Assembly: GCF_022690685.1 (NCBI RefSeq)
Contig: NZ_JALCYY010000017.1
Location: 28,107 to 92,106 of the forward strand
From: Anaeromyxobacter terrae
GTDB lineage: Bacteria > Myxococcota > Myxococcia > Myxococcales > Anaeromyxobacteraceae
Length of the DNA stretch: 64,000 bases
Reading direction: 5' to 3'
Below the pieces are notes generated by a model. That model had not been told where the DNA came from. It saw only the letters and a list, made by a program, of their open reading frames with translations, and searched no databases. The stretch's first letter is position 1, and the number at the start of each line of letters is the position of its first letter. The translations under genes were made by a program, and so were the position numbers. Below are positions 46,399-55,841 of this stretch, piece after piece.

Positions 46399-46818
46399 CT
46401 ACGCTGCGACGCGCGGGCGGATGTTCGCCCTGATCCAGTCGATGATCCCCTGCGTCGGCGAGCCCGGCAGGAACACCTCGGCGACGCCCTTCTCCTTCAG
46501 CTTGGGCACGTCGTCCTGCGGGATGATCCCGCCGCCGAAGACCACGACGTCCTTCGCGTCCTTCTCCCCGAGCAGCTCGACCACCGCCGGGAAGAGCGTC
46601 ATGTGCGCGCCGGACATGATGGAGAGGCCGATCGCGTCCGCGTCCTCCTGGATGGCGGCGGCGACGATCATCTCCGGCGTCTGGTGCAGGCCGGTGTAGA
46701 TGACCTCGAAGCCTGCGTCGCGCAGGGCGCGGGCGATGATCTTGGCGCCGCGGTCGTGACCGTCCAGGCCGGGCTTCGCGACGACGATGCGGAGGGGGCG
46801 CTCTTTCGCGGGGCTCAT
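46399..46818 (-). CDS. B12-binding subunit of acyl-CoA mutase
   Basis: The 139-residue protein is a free-standing cobalamin-binding domain with the DXHXXG motif in [16 protein letters not shown] and a Rossmann-like body ([35 protein letters not shown]). It completes the large subunit at 48723, as in split methylmalonyl-CoA mutases of archaea and several bacteria. The ATG at 46818 follows a GGAGACGAAGG ribosome site; an ORF start further upstream would add a non-homologous stretch. Confidence 0.92.
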   Translation of the reverse strand: MSPAKERPLRIVVAKPGLDGHDRGAKIIARALRDAGFEVIYTGLHQTPEMIVAAAIQEDADAIGLSIMSGAHMTLFPAVVELLGEKDAKDVVVFGGGIIPQDDVPKLKEKGVAEVFLPGSPTQGIIDWIRANIRPRVAA

Positions 46819-46956
46819 GCCTTCGTCTCCATCGGGAAAACGACGAGTTCCAGCGGCTTGAGTGGTGTACCGCAACTCCAGCAGGGCCGCCACCGGGGCT
46901 CCCGCGGGGGAAGAAGACCGCTCTGCTCGACGGCGCAGCCCCGCGAGCCGTCCGCC

Positions 46957-48723
<1,767 letters not shown>

Positions 48724-48839
48724 GCGACCTCCGAGCGCGGGTGCCCCGGACATCTAGCCGGCGCGCGGGAGAGACGCAGGGAGCCCGGCGGGGGCGCCAG
48801 ACGAGCGAGGCGGCGGCTAGGGCGGCGCGCCGCGGCGCG

Positions 48840-49706
48840 TCAATACTGGCCGTACAGGTACACGGCGGGCATCACGCCGAACGCATCGAGGTCGCGCTCC
48901 TTGAACAGCACGTCGGCCTTGCCCGCCGTGTAGAGGAGGTTCAGCTCGGCGCCGACGAAGACGTGCCGGTAGCCGAGCGCCGCGCCGAGGACGCCGCCGG
49001 TCGTCTGCACGAAGCCGCTCGAGTCGGTCCCGAGCAGCTTCGCCTGCGCGGCGCCGCCGTCGTAGACGATCGGCAGATCCGGGATCACCTGGACCTTCCA
49101 GCGCGTGAGGGTGTAGCGCGCGCCCACGTAGGTGTGGGCGATCTCGCGCCACTGGCGGCCTGCGACGAACGCGAGCTGGTAGTCCGTGAGCCCCGCCTCG
49201 CCGTGCAGCACGTTCTCGATGACGTCGCCGAACGTGCCGAGGTCGCGCGTTCCCCAGCCGACGAGCATCGTGCCGGCCCAGCCCTCCGTCGTCGGATCTC
49301 GCGGGCCGAACGCCTGCCAGCCGAGGTCCAGCCCCTTCGAGTCCGGGCCCCAGTGGACCCCGCCGTCGAAGCCGGGCGCGAAGCCATAGCGCGCGGACAC
49401 CTCCGTGTGCGACGAGAGCGGAGCGACGAGCGCGAAGCGGAACGCGGCGTCGACGACCGGCTCCACGTCGGCGGCGGTCCAGCACGAGCCGCTGCCGTCC
49501 GGGCAGGCCGTCGCCTTGGAGCGCAGGTTCTCGGCGAGTTCCCGGCCGTCGCGGACGATCGCGGCAGCCTGGGTGTTCACCTGGTACCCGGAGCCGAGCT
49601 CGGCGCGGAACGCGCCCTTCGGCGCGACGCGGCCGGTGTTGCCGACGAAGCTCGGGGCCGCGCAGGCGCTGGCGGCGAGGAGCGTCACGATCGCGAGGAG
49701 GCGCAT
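48840..49706 (-). CDS. Putative lipoprotein or outer-membrane protein of unknown function
   Basis: The 288-residue protein has a lipoprotein-type signal (LLAASAC, Cys near residue 15). The mature part is rich in glycine and amphipathic strands with aromatic ends (final VYLYGQY), which suggests a barrel, although lipid attachment and a barrel seldom coincide. Two extra Cys residues (about 68 and 74) may form a disulfide. No family is recognised. It lies between the mutase genes and the tRNA. Confidence 0.65.
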   Translation of the reverse strand: MRLLAIVTLLAASACAAPSFVGNTGRVAPKGAFRAELGSGYQVNTQAAAIVRDGRELAENLRSKATACPDGSGSCWTAADVEPVVDAAFRFALVAPLSSHTEVSARYGFAPGFDGGVHWGPDSKGLDLGWQAFGPRDPTTEGWAGTMLVGWGTRDLGTFGDVIENVLHGEAGLTDYQLAFVAGRQWREIAHTYVGARYTLTRWKVQVIPDLPIVYDGGAAQAKLLGTDSSGFVQTTGGVLGAALGYRHVFVGAELNLLYTAGKADVLFKERDLDAFGVMPAVYLYGQY

Positions 49707-49826
49707 GCCCCGGATGGTAGCAGGTGGCGCGGCCCCGTTGCCGCTTCGCTGCCTCTCCCACCGCGCCGTACGCGCTTGACCGCTCGCGCGCGAGGCCCTA
49801 TAAACCCGCGTTCTCGAAAGCCTCTC

Positions 49827-49900
49827 GGTGAGGTAGCTCAGTCGGCTAGAGCGAGGGTCTCATAATCCCTAGGTCGAGAGTTCGATTCTCTCCCTCACCA
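49827..49900 (+). tRNA. tRNA with CAT anticodon (elongator Met or Ile2)
   Basis: The cloverleaf folds well. Acceptor GGTGAGG pairs with CCTCACC, D-arm is GCTC/GAGC, anticodon loop is CTCATAA with CAT, and T-arm is GAGAG-TTCGATT-CTCTC. The discriminator base is A; CCA is not encoded. G1-C72 excludes the initiator. Elongator Met and lysidine-modified Ile2 cannot be separated with confidence here, though the loop and variable region recall Ile2. Its 3' half is the attachment core of the element that follows. Confidence 0.9.
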
Positions 49901-49903
49901 CTC
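49859..49903 (+). repeat. attL core (45 bp), inside the tRNA 3' half
   Basis: The sequence runs from the anticodon loop (CTCATAA) through the end of the tRNA and three further bases, and is identical to 60819-60863. Flanking bases differ on both sides, which fixes the core length. Confidence 0.92.
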
Positions 49904-49928
49904 CGAACCAAGCGAATTCGACAGGAAA

Positions 49929-49968
49929 GACGGGCGCCTAGGGCACACCCCTGGCGCCCGTCTGTCTT
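49929..49968 (+). terminator. Terminator brought by the element after the tRNA
   Basis: GACGGGCGCC and GGCGCCCGTC (49929-49938, 49953-49962) form a strong stem with a 14-base loop, followed by TGTCTTT. It lies just after the tRNA 3' end and before the integrase. It restores termination for the tRNA gene, which lost its own hairpin (now at 60869) when the element entered. Confidence 0.75.
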
Positions 49969-49990
49969 TGTCCGATCGGCGCAGTAACCT

Positions 49991-50010
49991 CATTCCCCAG
50001 CCATTCCCCA
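49991..50010 (+). promoter_or_regulatory. Left arm-type site (tandem ATTCCCCA)
   Basis: CATTCCCCAGCCATTCCCCA contains two ATTCCCCA units. A 19/20 match lies at 60713 in the same orientation. Each is about 87 bases from its core repeat, as expected for integrase or excisionase arm binding sites. Confidence 0.65.
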
Positions 50011-50024
50011 GGCGCGGAGAGGCC

Positions 50025-51104
50025 ATGCCGAACGAGACGAAGGGCGGTCACTGGGAAGCGTGCGAGGTCCGCGGGCTGCGCATCTGGCGCGATGCTGACG
50101 GCCGGCGGAGCTACCACATCCGCAAGAGCATCGGCGGGAAGCGGTACGAGCTCGCGACCGGCGCGACGAATATCCAATCCGCGATCGAGCACCTCCGGCG
50201 TTTCGAGGTGGACCCGGAGCGGTACGACCCGCGGGGCGACGCGCGAGAGGGCGTCTTCCTCACGGAGGAGCTCGTCACGGAGTACCTCGCCTACTCCAAG
50301 GGCGAGGGCAACTCCGCACCGTGGCGCCGCAAGCAGAAGCACATCCTGGCGTGGTGGGGCGACCGCCTCGAGCGGATCGACCTCCGGCGCGCGAGCCTCC
50401 ACGATCACATCCTGCCGGCGCTGAAGCGGAAGGACGCGACCGCGAGGCATCACCGGGTGGCGGTGCTGAAGGGCCTCTTCACGTGGCTGCGGACCGAGGC
50501 GCACCGGATCACGACCGCCGAGGACCCCGTGTTCGGCCAGCTCAAGGTGCCGCAGGCGAAGATCGCGCAGCTCACCAGGTCCAAGGTGGTGCCGCGCGAT
50601 CACGTGCTGCTCGTCGTCGAGCACCTCGCCGCGCCGTGGCGGGACGCTCTCCTCCTCCAGGCCGGCACCGGCTGGCACACAACCGAGATCCAGCGGTTCG
50701 CGGCGGAGGGGTCGATCGAGCCGCTCCCGAAGCACGCCGCGCAAGAGGGGGTCGCGGGCGTCGTCGTCTGCCCGATGCGCAAGAGCGGCGAACCGCAGCG
50801 GACGCGCGTTTCCCCCGACGTGCTTGAGGCGGCGAAGCGGCTCCGCAAGCACGGGGCGATCTCGCGCGAGTGGTACGACCGCGCCGTGAAGGGCGCGTGC
50901 GCCGTGGTGAAGCGCCCGGACGGCGAGGCCGGGATCCCGGCGTTCACCCCGGGCCACCTCCGGCACTCGGTCGCGTCGTGGGCGATCGACGCCGGCGCCG
51001 ACCCGGCGCAGGTCGCCGCGTTCCTGGGGCACCGCTCGCCGCGGACCACGCGGAAGTTCTACGCGACGCACTCGGCGCCGACGAAGGTGCCGACGCTCGC
51101 GTGA
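50025..51104 (+). CDS. int: Tyrosine integrase with a substituted first catalytic Arg
   Basis: The 359-residue recombinase would drive integration at the tRNA. The catalytic set includes K253 (MRKSGEP), H311 and R313 (GHLRHS), H336 (LGHRS) and the nucleophile Y346 (FYATH). The position of the first Arg (usually TGLRxGE) reads TGWHTTE, with H218. The ATG at 50025 has GGAGAGG ahead of it; a start at 49968 would overlie the arm site and add a non-homologous stretch. The gene lies 125 bases after the tRNA. Confidence 0.88.
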   Translation: MPNETKGGHWEACEVRGLRIWRDADGRRSYHIRKSIGGKRYELATGATNIQSAIEHLRRFEVDPERYDPRGDAREGVFLTEELVTEYLAYSKGEGNSAPWRRKQKHILAWWGDRLERIDLRRASLHDHILPALKRKDATARHHRVAVLKGLFTWLRTEAHRITTAEDPVFGQLKVPQAKIAQLTRSKVVPRDHVLLVVEHLAAPWRDALLLQAGTGWHTTEIQRFAAEGSIEPLPKHAAQEGVAGVVVCPMRKSGEPQRTRVSPDVLEAAKRLRKHGAISREWYDRAVKGACAVVKRPDGEAGIPAFTPGHLRHSVASWAIDAGADPAQVAAFLGHRSPRTTRKFYATHSAPTKVPTLA

Positions 51105-51223
51105 CAGGCTCCCGGAGTAGGCTCCGGGACGGCAGGGGGCAGGGCCGGCCAGCCCGGCGCTTTCCCGAGGCGCCAGCCCCCGCCCGCTTCATCCTCGCTC
51201 GGGACCGCTTCTCGGGAGGCGGT

Positions 51224-51928
51224 ATGAGTCGCGATCGGAAACCGGATCGACGCCCACGCGCGCGCCCACCCGCGATCGTGCCGTCGCGCGGCGCGGCGGC
51301 GCTCAGCCAGGCGCGGCAGATCGAACTCGCGGACCACCTCGCTGGAGCACTCGACGTCCTAGAAGCGGCGCAGGTCTTCTACGCGATCGAACACTGGTTC
51401 GCGGCGCTGGGCGTCTACACGCCCGAGGTGCAGGACGACGCCGAGACGTCGCGCCGCTGCTGCGCGGAAATGGAGGTGCACGCGCGGGGACTTCGCGACG
51501 CGATGCGGGGCGAGACCCTCATCGACCGTGCGGGGCTCTGTCGGGCAGCCGGCATCGAGTGGCCGGACATCGAGAAGTTCCTCGAAACAATCAGCCAAAG
51601 CGCGGCGCGGCTCGCGGAGGGACCGCAACCGCGTGGAAGGGGCGGCGCGCCTCCGGTCGAGTGGCGCGAGGACCTGATCGCGCTCGTGCACGCGCACTAC
51701 CCGCGCGGCAAGGCCACAGCGACGCGATACGGGCATTTCGAGAACACGATCGAGCTGCTGCTCGGGTACTTGGGCGAGGAGCTCGAGGATCTCCACGTGC
51801 AGATCGTCCGCACGCTGGCGCGAAAGCCTCACTCACCGTTCATCATGCAGGTTGACGATCCGCGAACAGAGCCTCGTCGGTACCTGCCGTGGAGCGCGGG
51901 CCACCTGAGAATGGTGCGGCCGGCATAA
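51224..51928 (+). CDS. Element protein of unknown function
   Basis: The 234-residue protein starts at the ATG at 51224 with a GGGAGG site. It has a basic N-terminus of about 25 residues and a helical body (HLAGALDVLEAAQVFYAIEHWFAALG, RGLRDAMRGETLIDRAG), with paired Cys near residue 84. It has no signal or TM. It lies between int and the regulator operon, a place often taken by accessory or control genes in satellites. I recognise no family. Confidence 0.6.
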   Translation: MSRDRKPDRRPRARPPAIVPSRGAAALSQARQIELADHLAGALDVLEAAQVFYAIEHWFAALGVYTPEVQDDAETSRRCCAEMEVHARGLRDAMRGETLIDRAGLCRAAGIEWPDIEKFLETISQSAARLAEGPQPRGRGGAPPVEWREDLIALVHAHYPRGKATATRYGHFENTIELLLGYLGEELEDLHVQIVRTLARKPHSPFIMQVDDPRTEPRRYLPWSAGHLRMVRPA

Positions 51929-51992
51929 TTCGATCGTGCCGCCCGAATTGCGCCCCCTGTAGTGGCGCCCGGCTCCCGGCAGTATCGGGAGC

Positions 51993-52202
51993 ATGAACGC
52001 TAACGCTACCCCGGACGCTCCGAGTCCGCTGCGCGCCGCGCGGCTCCGCGCCGGCATGAGCATGGAACAGCTCGCCGTGAAGGCGGGCATCGGGCGCGCC
52101 ACGCTGTACTGGGCGGAGAAGGCGCCGCACCGGATGTCGGACCGCACCTTGCGCGCCGTCGCAGCCGTGCTGGGCCTCGAGCCGGCGGAGCTCCGGCCAT
52201 GA
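51993..52202 (+). CDS. XRE-family DNA-binding protein
   Basis: The 69-residue protein is one helix-turn-helix domain (LRAARLRAGMSMEQLAVKAGIGRATLYWAEKAPHRMSDRTLRAVAAVLGL), as in Cro/C1-type repressors. It opens a run of six overlapping genes (51993-54267) and its stop overlaps the next start (ATGA at 52199). It probably controls this operon or the integrase. Confidence 0.82.
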   Translation: MNANATPDAPSPLRAARLRAGMSMEQLAVKAGIGRATLYWAEKAPHRMSDRTLRAVAAVLGLEPAELRP

Positions 52203-52486
52203 ACGCGCGCAAGGTCGCCGTCGCCGGCCTCGCGCTCACCTTCCGCGAGGCTGCAGCACTCCTCCGGATCGACCGCAGTTCGACGCTGCACGAGCTCATC
52301 CGCGCCGGCCGCCTCCGCCCGGTCCCCTGGGGCAAGGGGCAGCGCATCCCGCTCGAGCAGATCCAGGAGCTCGCCCGGACCGGCTTCACGGTGAGCGGGA
52401 AGCCTTCCCGCGCTCGTTCGACCCCGCGCCGTGCGCCCGCCGCGGGCGTCGGAGCTCGCATCCGAGCGATCGAGGTGGGGTCGTGA
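52199..52486 (+). CDS. Excisionase-like DNA-binding protein
   Basis: The 95-residue protein has a MerR/excisionase-type winged helix (TFREAAALLRIDRSSTLHELIRAGRLRPVPWGKGQRIPLEQIQEL) and a basic disordered tail. Such proteins steer the integrase toward excision or act as regulators. It overlaps genes on both sides (ATGA at 52199, GTGA at 52483). Confidence 0.75.
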   Translation: MNARKVAVAGLALTFREAAALLRIDRSSTLHELIRAGRLRPVPWGKGQRIPLEQIQELARTGFTVSGKPSRARSTPRRAPAAGVGARIRAIEVGS

Positions 52487-52626
52487 AGCGGGTTCGCGCG
52501 GTACTCGTGGGCGATGACGGGGTGTTCCTCGTCTTCACGGACGGAACGATCGCGCGCCTCCTCCCGAGCGGCCACCCTCGTCCGGGCTGCGCGCACGCGA
52601 CGGCGACGCGTCGACGGGAGCCGTGA
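52483..52626 (+). CDS. Small 47-residue protein of the regulator operon
   Basis: The GTG at 52483 overlaps the preceding stop and the TGA at 52624 overlaps the next ATG (TGATG). This double coupling supports a real gene despite its size. The product begins VKRVRAVLVGDDGVFLVFTD, which looks like two beta-strands and a turn, and ends in a basic Arg-rich tail. Function unknown. Confidence 0.55.
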   Translation: MKRVRAVLVGDDGVFLVFTDGTIARLLPSGHPRPGCAHATATRRREP

Positions 52627-53723
52627 TGCCGAAGCGCCTGCTCGACGATTCGTTCCTCAGCTCCCCCTCGATCGCCGCCGTGTCGCCGCGGGCACAGGAC
52701 GCGTTCCCCCGATTCATCCTGCTGGCGGACGACTTCGGATGCTTCGACGCGAACCCCCGCGTCCTCCTGGGCAAGGGCTGGCCGTACCGCGAGGACGTCA
52801 CCGCTGACGACGTCGCGGCGTGGCTCGACGAATACGAGCTCGCCGGGATGGCGCTGCTCTGGGACGAGGCCGGGCGGCGGTGGTGCTACCTCACGGGTTG
52901 GCACGGCGTGCACGGGCAGAAGCCGCGCGACGAGTACCACCACGAGAAGGCGCCGCGCGGCTCGAAGCGGAAGACGCCGCGGCCGCCCGGGTGGGACCCC
53001 GTCACGCGCACGACCTGGAGGGCGCGCGACTCGGCCGCAGCGCCGTCGACAGAAATGGCGAGTGATTCCGTTCCCGCGCGGGAAACTTCCGGGAACGAAC
53101 CGGGAGCCGCGTCTTTCCCGGTTACGCAGCTTCAGCCGCAGCCGCAGTTGCAGTCGAAGTTCCAGGCGCAGGCGCAGAGCCAGCCGCAGCCGACGCGCGC
53201 GCGAGCGGCGGAGCTCGGGCCGATGGGCGCCGACTACCGCGCTTGCATCGAGAGGGCGCTCGGGAGAGGTCTCGCACTCGGGAGCATCGAGGAGGCCGAA
53301 GCACTCGAGGCGCTGCTCGAGACACGCGGCGTTGAGCGCGCCGCAGCCTGGACCGTCGCGACGCTCGAGAGCCGTCCGGAGAAGCATCGTCCCCGGTCGA
53401 TCGCGTGGTGCGTGGAAGTTCTGCGGGACCTGCCGCCACCGCCGCCAGAGCGCCCCGCCGAGCCAGTTGGCTGCGCGGAGTGGGCAACGATGCTGGCGAC
53501 GTTGCAGGAGGAGCGGCCGCGTGAGCTCGTCGAGCACTGGCTCGCTCCGCTCCGTGGCCGGCTGCGCGAGGGTACCCTCGAACTCGAAGCTCCGGACGAG
53601 TTCCATCGCGCGTTCGTCGCGGACAACTGCACGCCGCTCCTGGTCGGCCTCGCTCGCGAGGTCTTCGGCGGCGCGGTCGCGATCCGATTCATCGCCGCCG
53701 GCGAAGCGCAGGAGGCTGCGTGA
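52626..53723 (+). CDS. Replication-initiation-like protein with DnaA domain-I-like C-terminus
   Basis: The 365-residue protein has an N-terminal region typical of phage replication proteins (LLADDFGCFDANPRVLLGKGWP, AWLDEYELAGMALLW, YLTGWHGVHGQKPRDEYHHEKAP). A Gln-rich linker follows at about residues 165-190. The C-terminal 80 residues match DnaA domain I: HWLAPLRGRLREGTLELEAPDEFHRAF then LAREVFGGAVAIRFI. Domain I recruits helicase, so the protein may load DnaB on the element. The ATG at 52626 overlaps the previous stop. Confidence 0.7.
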   Translation: MPKRLLDDSFLSSPSIAAVSPRAQDAFPRFILLADDFGCFDANPRVLLGKGWPYREDVTADDVAAWLDEYELAGMALLWDEAGRRWCYLTGWHGVHGQKPRDEYHHEKAPRGSKRKTPRPPGWDPVTRTTWRARDSAAAPSTEMASDSVPARETSGNEPGAASFPVTQLQPQPQLQSKFQAQAQSQPQPTRARAAELGPMGADYRACIERALGRGLALGSIEEAEALEALLETRGVERAAAWTVATLESRPEKHRPRSIAWCVEVLRDLPPPPPERPAEPVGCAEWATMLATLQEERPRELVEHWLAPLRGRLREGTLELEAPDEFHRAFVADNCTPLLVGLAREVFGGAVAIRFIAAGEAQEAA

Positions 53724-54124
53724 GCCACGGCACGACGACCGAGGCGCTCGAGCGCATCAGGGCGATCACCGCGCGCGCCGCGCAGGAGGCCGCAGGAGCG
53801 GCGATCCTCGACGACCCGCGCCCGCCCCCCTCGCCGGAAGGCGATCGCCCCGCAGAGGCGAAGCCAGGCCGCGCGGCGCTCTCCCTCGAGATGGGCGACG
53901 TTCGGGCGAGGGAGACGGCGTGCACGCGGCTGCGGGCGCTGCTCGCTGGCGGCGCGTGGCGGAGCGCGCTCGAGCTCGTCGAGGCCGGCGGGCTCAGGTA
54001 CGGCGGCCGGCTCCACGAGCTCCGCCGCGGCGAGGACGGCGGGCCGCCGCTCGAGGTCGAGAGCGAAGTGCGGGAGCACAACGGCAGGCGCGTGTGGTGG
54101 TACCGGGCGAGGGATCCGCGATGA
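53720..54124 (+). CDS. Element protein of unknown function
   Basis: The 134-residue protein starts at a GTG overlapping the previous stop. Its C-terminal 75 residues (ARETACTRLRALLAGGAWRSALELVEAGGLRYGGRLHELRRGED then VWWYRARDP) resemble a winged-helix DNA-binding domain, with the last strands as the wing. Following the replication gene, it may be an origin-binding or regulatory factor. Confidence 0.6.
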   Translation: MSHGTTTEALERIRAITARAAQEAAGAAILDDPRPPPSPEGDRPAEAKPGRAALSLEMGDVRARETACTRLRALLAGGAWRSALELVEAGGLRYGGRLHELRRGEDGGPPLEVESEVREHNGRRVWWYRARDPR

Positions 54125-54267
54125 CGTGCGCCGTCAGCCGCTCGCATCGACGTGCGAAGCGCACGCACCGTGCCGGGGGGTGCCGAAGGTACTTCCTGAG
54201 CGGGGAGCGGTACGCGGGTGCGCAGACGCGCCCGAACCGACTAAGTACCCGGCTTTTCTTGTGTTAA
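54121..54267 (+). CDS. Small 48-residue basic protein
   Basis: The ATG at 54121 overlaps the previous stop (ATGA). The product is strongly basic with three Cys (CAVS, GGCRRYF, LFLC). There is no long ORF on the other strand to explain it as a shadow, but its size and odd ending leave real doubt. It is the last member of the overlapping run. Confidence 0.35.
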   Translation: MTCAVSRSHRRAKRTHRAGGCRRYFLSGERYAGAQTRPNRLSTRLFLC

Positions 54268-54271
54268 CGAG

Positions 54272-54286
54272 GCCCGTTTAACGGGC
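54272..54286. promoter_or_regulatory. Palindromic operator candidate GCCCGTT-T-AACGGGC
   Basis: This 15-base perfect inverted repeat lies 11 bases before the GTG start at 54298, in the only gap between the regulator operon and the following genes. It overlaps the region where a promoter and leader would be. A repressor from the element could bind here. Confidence 0.45.
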
Positions 54287-54297
54287 GCGGAGGGTAC

Positions 54298-54891
54298 GTG
54301 AAGCCAGGAAAGTTCGCCGCGCAAATGGGTGTGAGCCCTGCGGCAATCTCGATTGCGTGCCGCAACGGCAGATTGACCGAGCGCTCCATCAGCCGCGACG
54401 CTCGCGGCCGCGTCGTCGACATCGACCCCGTCGAGGGCGCGAAGGAGTGGCGGAGCACGAAGAGCCGCCTCTCGCACGCCGAGTTGAAAGGGAAGCGCAC
54501 CGCCGCGAGCGCCACCGGCCCGGCGAGCCCGGCGGAGGAGGAGCGCGCCGCCGCCGCGGTGACGCGCCGCCTGGCCGAGCTCGTCGCCGAGCTACAGGCC
54601 GACACCCTCGAGCACGTCGTGCGCTACCTCCCGGACGTGCTCGAGGGCGCCGCCGAGGCGATCCAGGCCGCGGGCCGCCCGGGGACGGCGGCGGAGATCG
54701 CGAAGGCACTCCGGCTCGACGAGGGGCTCGACGGGACGGTGCTCATGCTCTCCGCCGCGATGCTCGAGGCGGTGGGCTCGACGGACCTGGAGCACGAGTC
54801 CATTCGCGAGCTCGCGCGGGCCGAAGGCCGCGAGGCGGTGCTCGGGTACCCCAGGATCTTCAAGGAGGCCAGCGATGGCGACGAAGGCTAA
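54298..54891 (+). CDS. Element DNA-binding protein, possibly small-terminase-like
   Basis: The 197-residue protein starts at a GTG with GGAGGG upstream. The N-terminal 70 residues form a helix-turn-helix (FAAQMGVSPAAISIACRNGRL) with basic residues, and the rest is helical (VTRRLAELVAELQADTLEHVV). This plan is seen in phage small terminase subunits and in regulators. Its position upstream of the capsid gene favours a packaging role, but I cannot confirm it. Its end overlaps the next gene by 17 bases. Confidence 0.6.
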   Translation: MKPGKFAAQMGVSPAAISIACRNGRLTERSISRDARGRVVDIDPVEGAKEWRSTKSRLSHAELKGKRTAASATGPASPAEEERAAAAVTRRLAELVAELQADTLEHVVRYLPDVLEGAAEAIQAAGRPGTAAEIAKALRLDEGLDGTVLMLSAAMLEAVGSTDLEHESIRELARAEGREAVLGYPRIFKEASDGDEG

Positions 54892-55192
54892 CGGCAAGGT
54901 GCAGCTCGTCCAGGTGAGCGCTGACGAGGCGCTGGGCGCGCAGATCGCCGCGACGATGCTGCGGATGGCGATCGAGGCGCTCCGCTGCGGCGGCTACGCG
55001 CCGGCGCCGGAGCAGCTCGCGCAGCTCTCGAGGGAGGTGACGCGGACGGCGCTCGCGATGGGGAAGATCATCGCGGACGACGTGCACGGCGGATCTCCAT
55101 TCCCCGACGACGTCGAGATCGACGATGCCGCGGAGCTCGGCACGCACGCGCTGATCCGCGAGGTCCTCGGGCCTGCGCCGATGGCGCACTGA
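54875..55192 (+). CDS. Element protein of unknown function
   Basis: The 105-residue protein is mainly helical (DEALGAQIAATMLRMAIEALRCGG and PEQLAQLSREVTRTALAMGKIIADD) with an acidic C-terminus. The start has AAGGAGG within the preceding gene. It has no signal peptide or recognised family. Confidence 0.6.
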   Translation: MATKANGKVQLVQVSADEALGAQIAATMLRMAIEALRCGGYAPAPEQLAQLSREVTRTALAMGKIIADDVHGGSPFPDDVEIDDAAELGTHALIREVLGPAPMAH

Positions 55193-55208
55193 CCGGAGGC
55201 GAGGAACG

Positions 55209-55442
55209 ATGCGCATCGACTTCTGGGACGAGCTCCGGGGCGGCTGGCGCTACGAAGTGCCTGCCAGGCGGTGGATGCACAACGAGGTGACGATCGTGCT
55301 GCTCGTCATCGAGGACGCGGGCAGAGTTCGGCACGGTGCGCCGCCCTACTACGTGCGCCACCTCGGCAGGCGCTTCTACTCGCTTGAGGAAGCGAAGCTC
55401 GCGATCGAAGGGAAGGCGCCAACCGCGCGCCGCGCGCAGTGA
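55209..55442 (+). CDS. Element protein of unknown function
   Basis: The 77-residue protein has a beta-rich core (WRYEVPARRWMHNEVTIVLLVIEDAG, YYVRHLGRRFYSLEEAKLAIEG), possibly a small beta-sheet with a C-terminal helix. A GGAGGCGAGGAACG segment precedes the ATG. Its stop overlaps the next start (TGATG at 55440). Unknown function. Confidence 0.6.
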   Translation: MRIDFWDELRGGWRYEVPARRWMHNEVTIVLLVIEDAGRVRHGAPPYYVRHLGRRFYSLEEAKLAIEGKAPTARRAQ

Positions 55443-55795
55443 TGGGCGAGCACGTCCAGCAGCTCGCGCGCTTGCGCACCGCCACGGCGACGGGCGTACT
55501 GCCGCGCGACCTCGGGATCTGGGCGCTCGACCTGCTCGCCGAGCTCGAGCCCGCGGCGGAGCGCGTCGAGCGGCGCAACGAGCTCCTGCACGCCGCCGCC
55601 GCGCGCCTCTCGGGCTCGACTTGGGCTCGGGCGCGGCGGCTCGAGCGCGAGCTCGCCGAGCTCGACGCCTTGCCGCGGCGGCGCACACGCGCCTCGGACG
55701 ACGACGGCATCCGGGAGGTCCTTGCACGGGCGCTCGAGGCGGACCCCGAGACACCCCGATCGCTCCGTCACCTGTACCGCGTTCTGGCGCGCTGA
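55442..55795 (+). CDS. Element protein of unknown function (helical)
   Basis: The 117-residue protein is helical and heptad-rich (WALDLLAELEPAAERVERRNELLHAAAARL then LERELAELDALPRR), which suggests a coiled coil. Lying just before the capsid fusion, it could be a structural or head-tail-region protein; that is inference. It starts in a TGATG overlap. Confidence 0.55.
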   Translation: MGEHVQQLARLRTATATGVLPRDLGIWALDLLAELEPAAERVERRNELLHAAAARLSGSTWARARRLERELAELDALPRRRTRASDDDGIREVLARALEADPETPRSLRHLYRVLAR

Positions 55796-55841
55796 CATGC
55801 GCGGTGGACATGTCAGCGGGGCTCGGTGCCACGCAGGGAGC

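Noticed and set aside
49827..49900. Initiator tRNA-fMet
   Set aside because: The acceptor begins with a G-C pair and the anticodon stem lacks the three G-C pairs typical of initiators.
49968..50024. Longer start for the integrase
   Set aside because: That stretch overlies the arm-type site, lacks a ribosome site and gives a non-homologous N-terminus; the ATG at 50025 has GGAGAGG.
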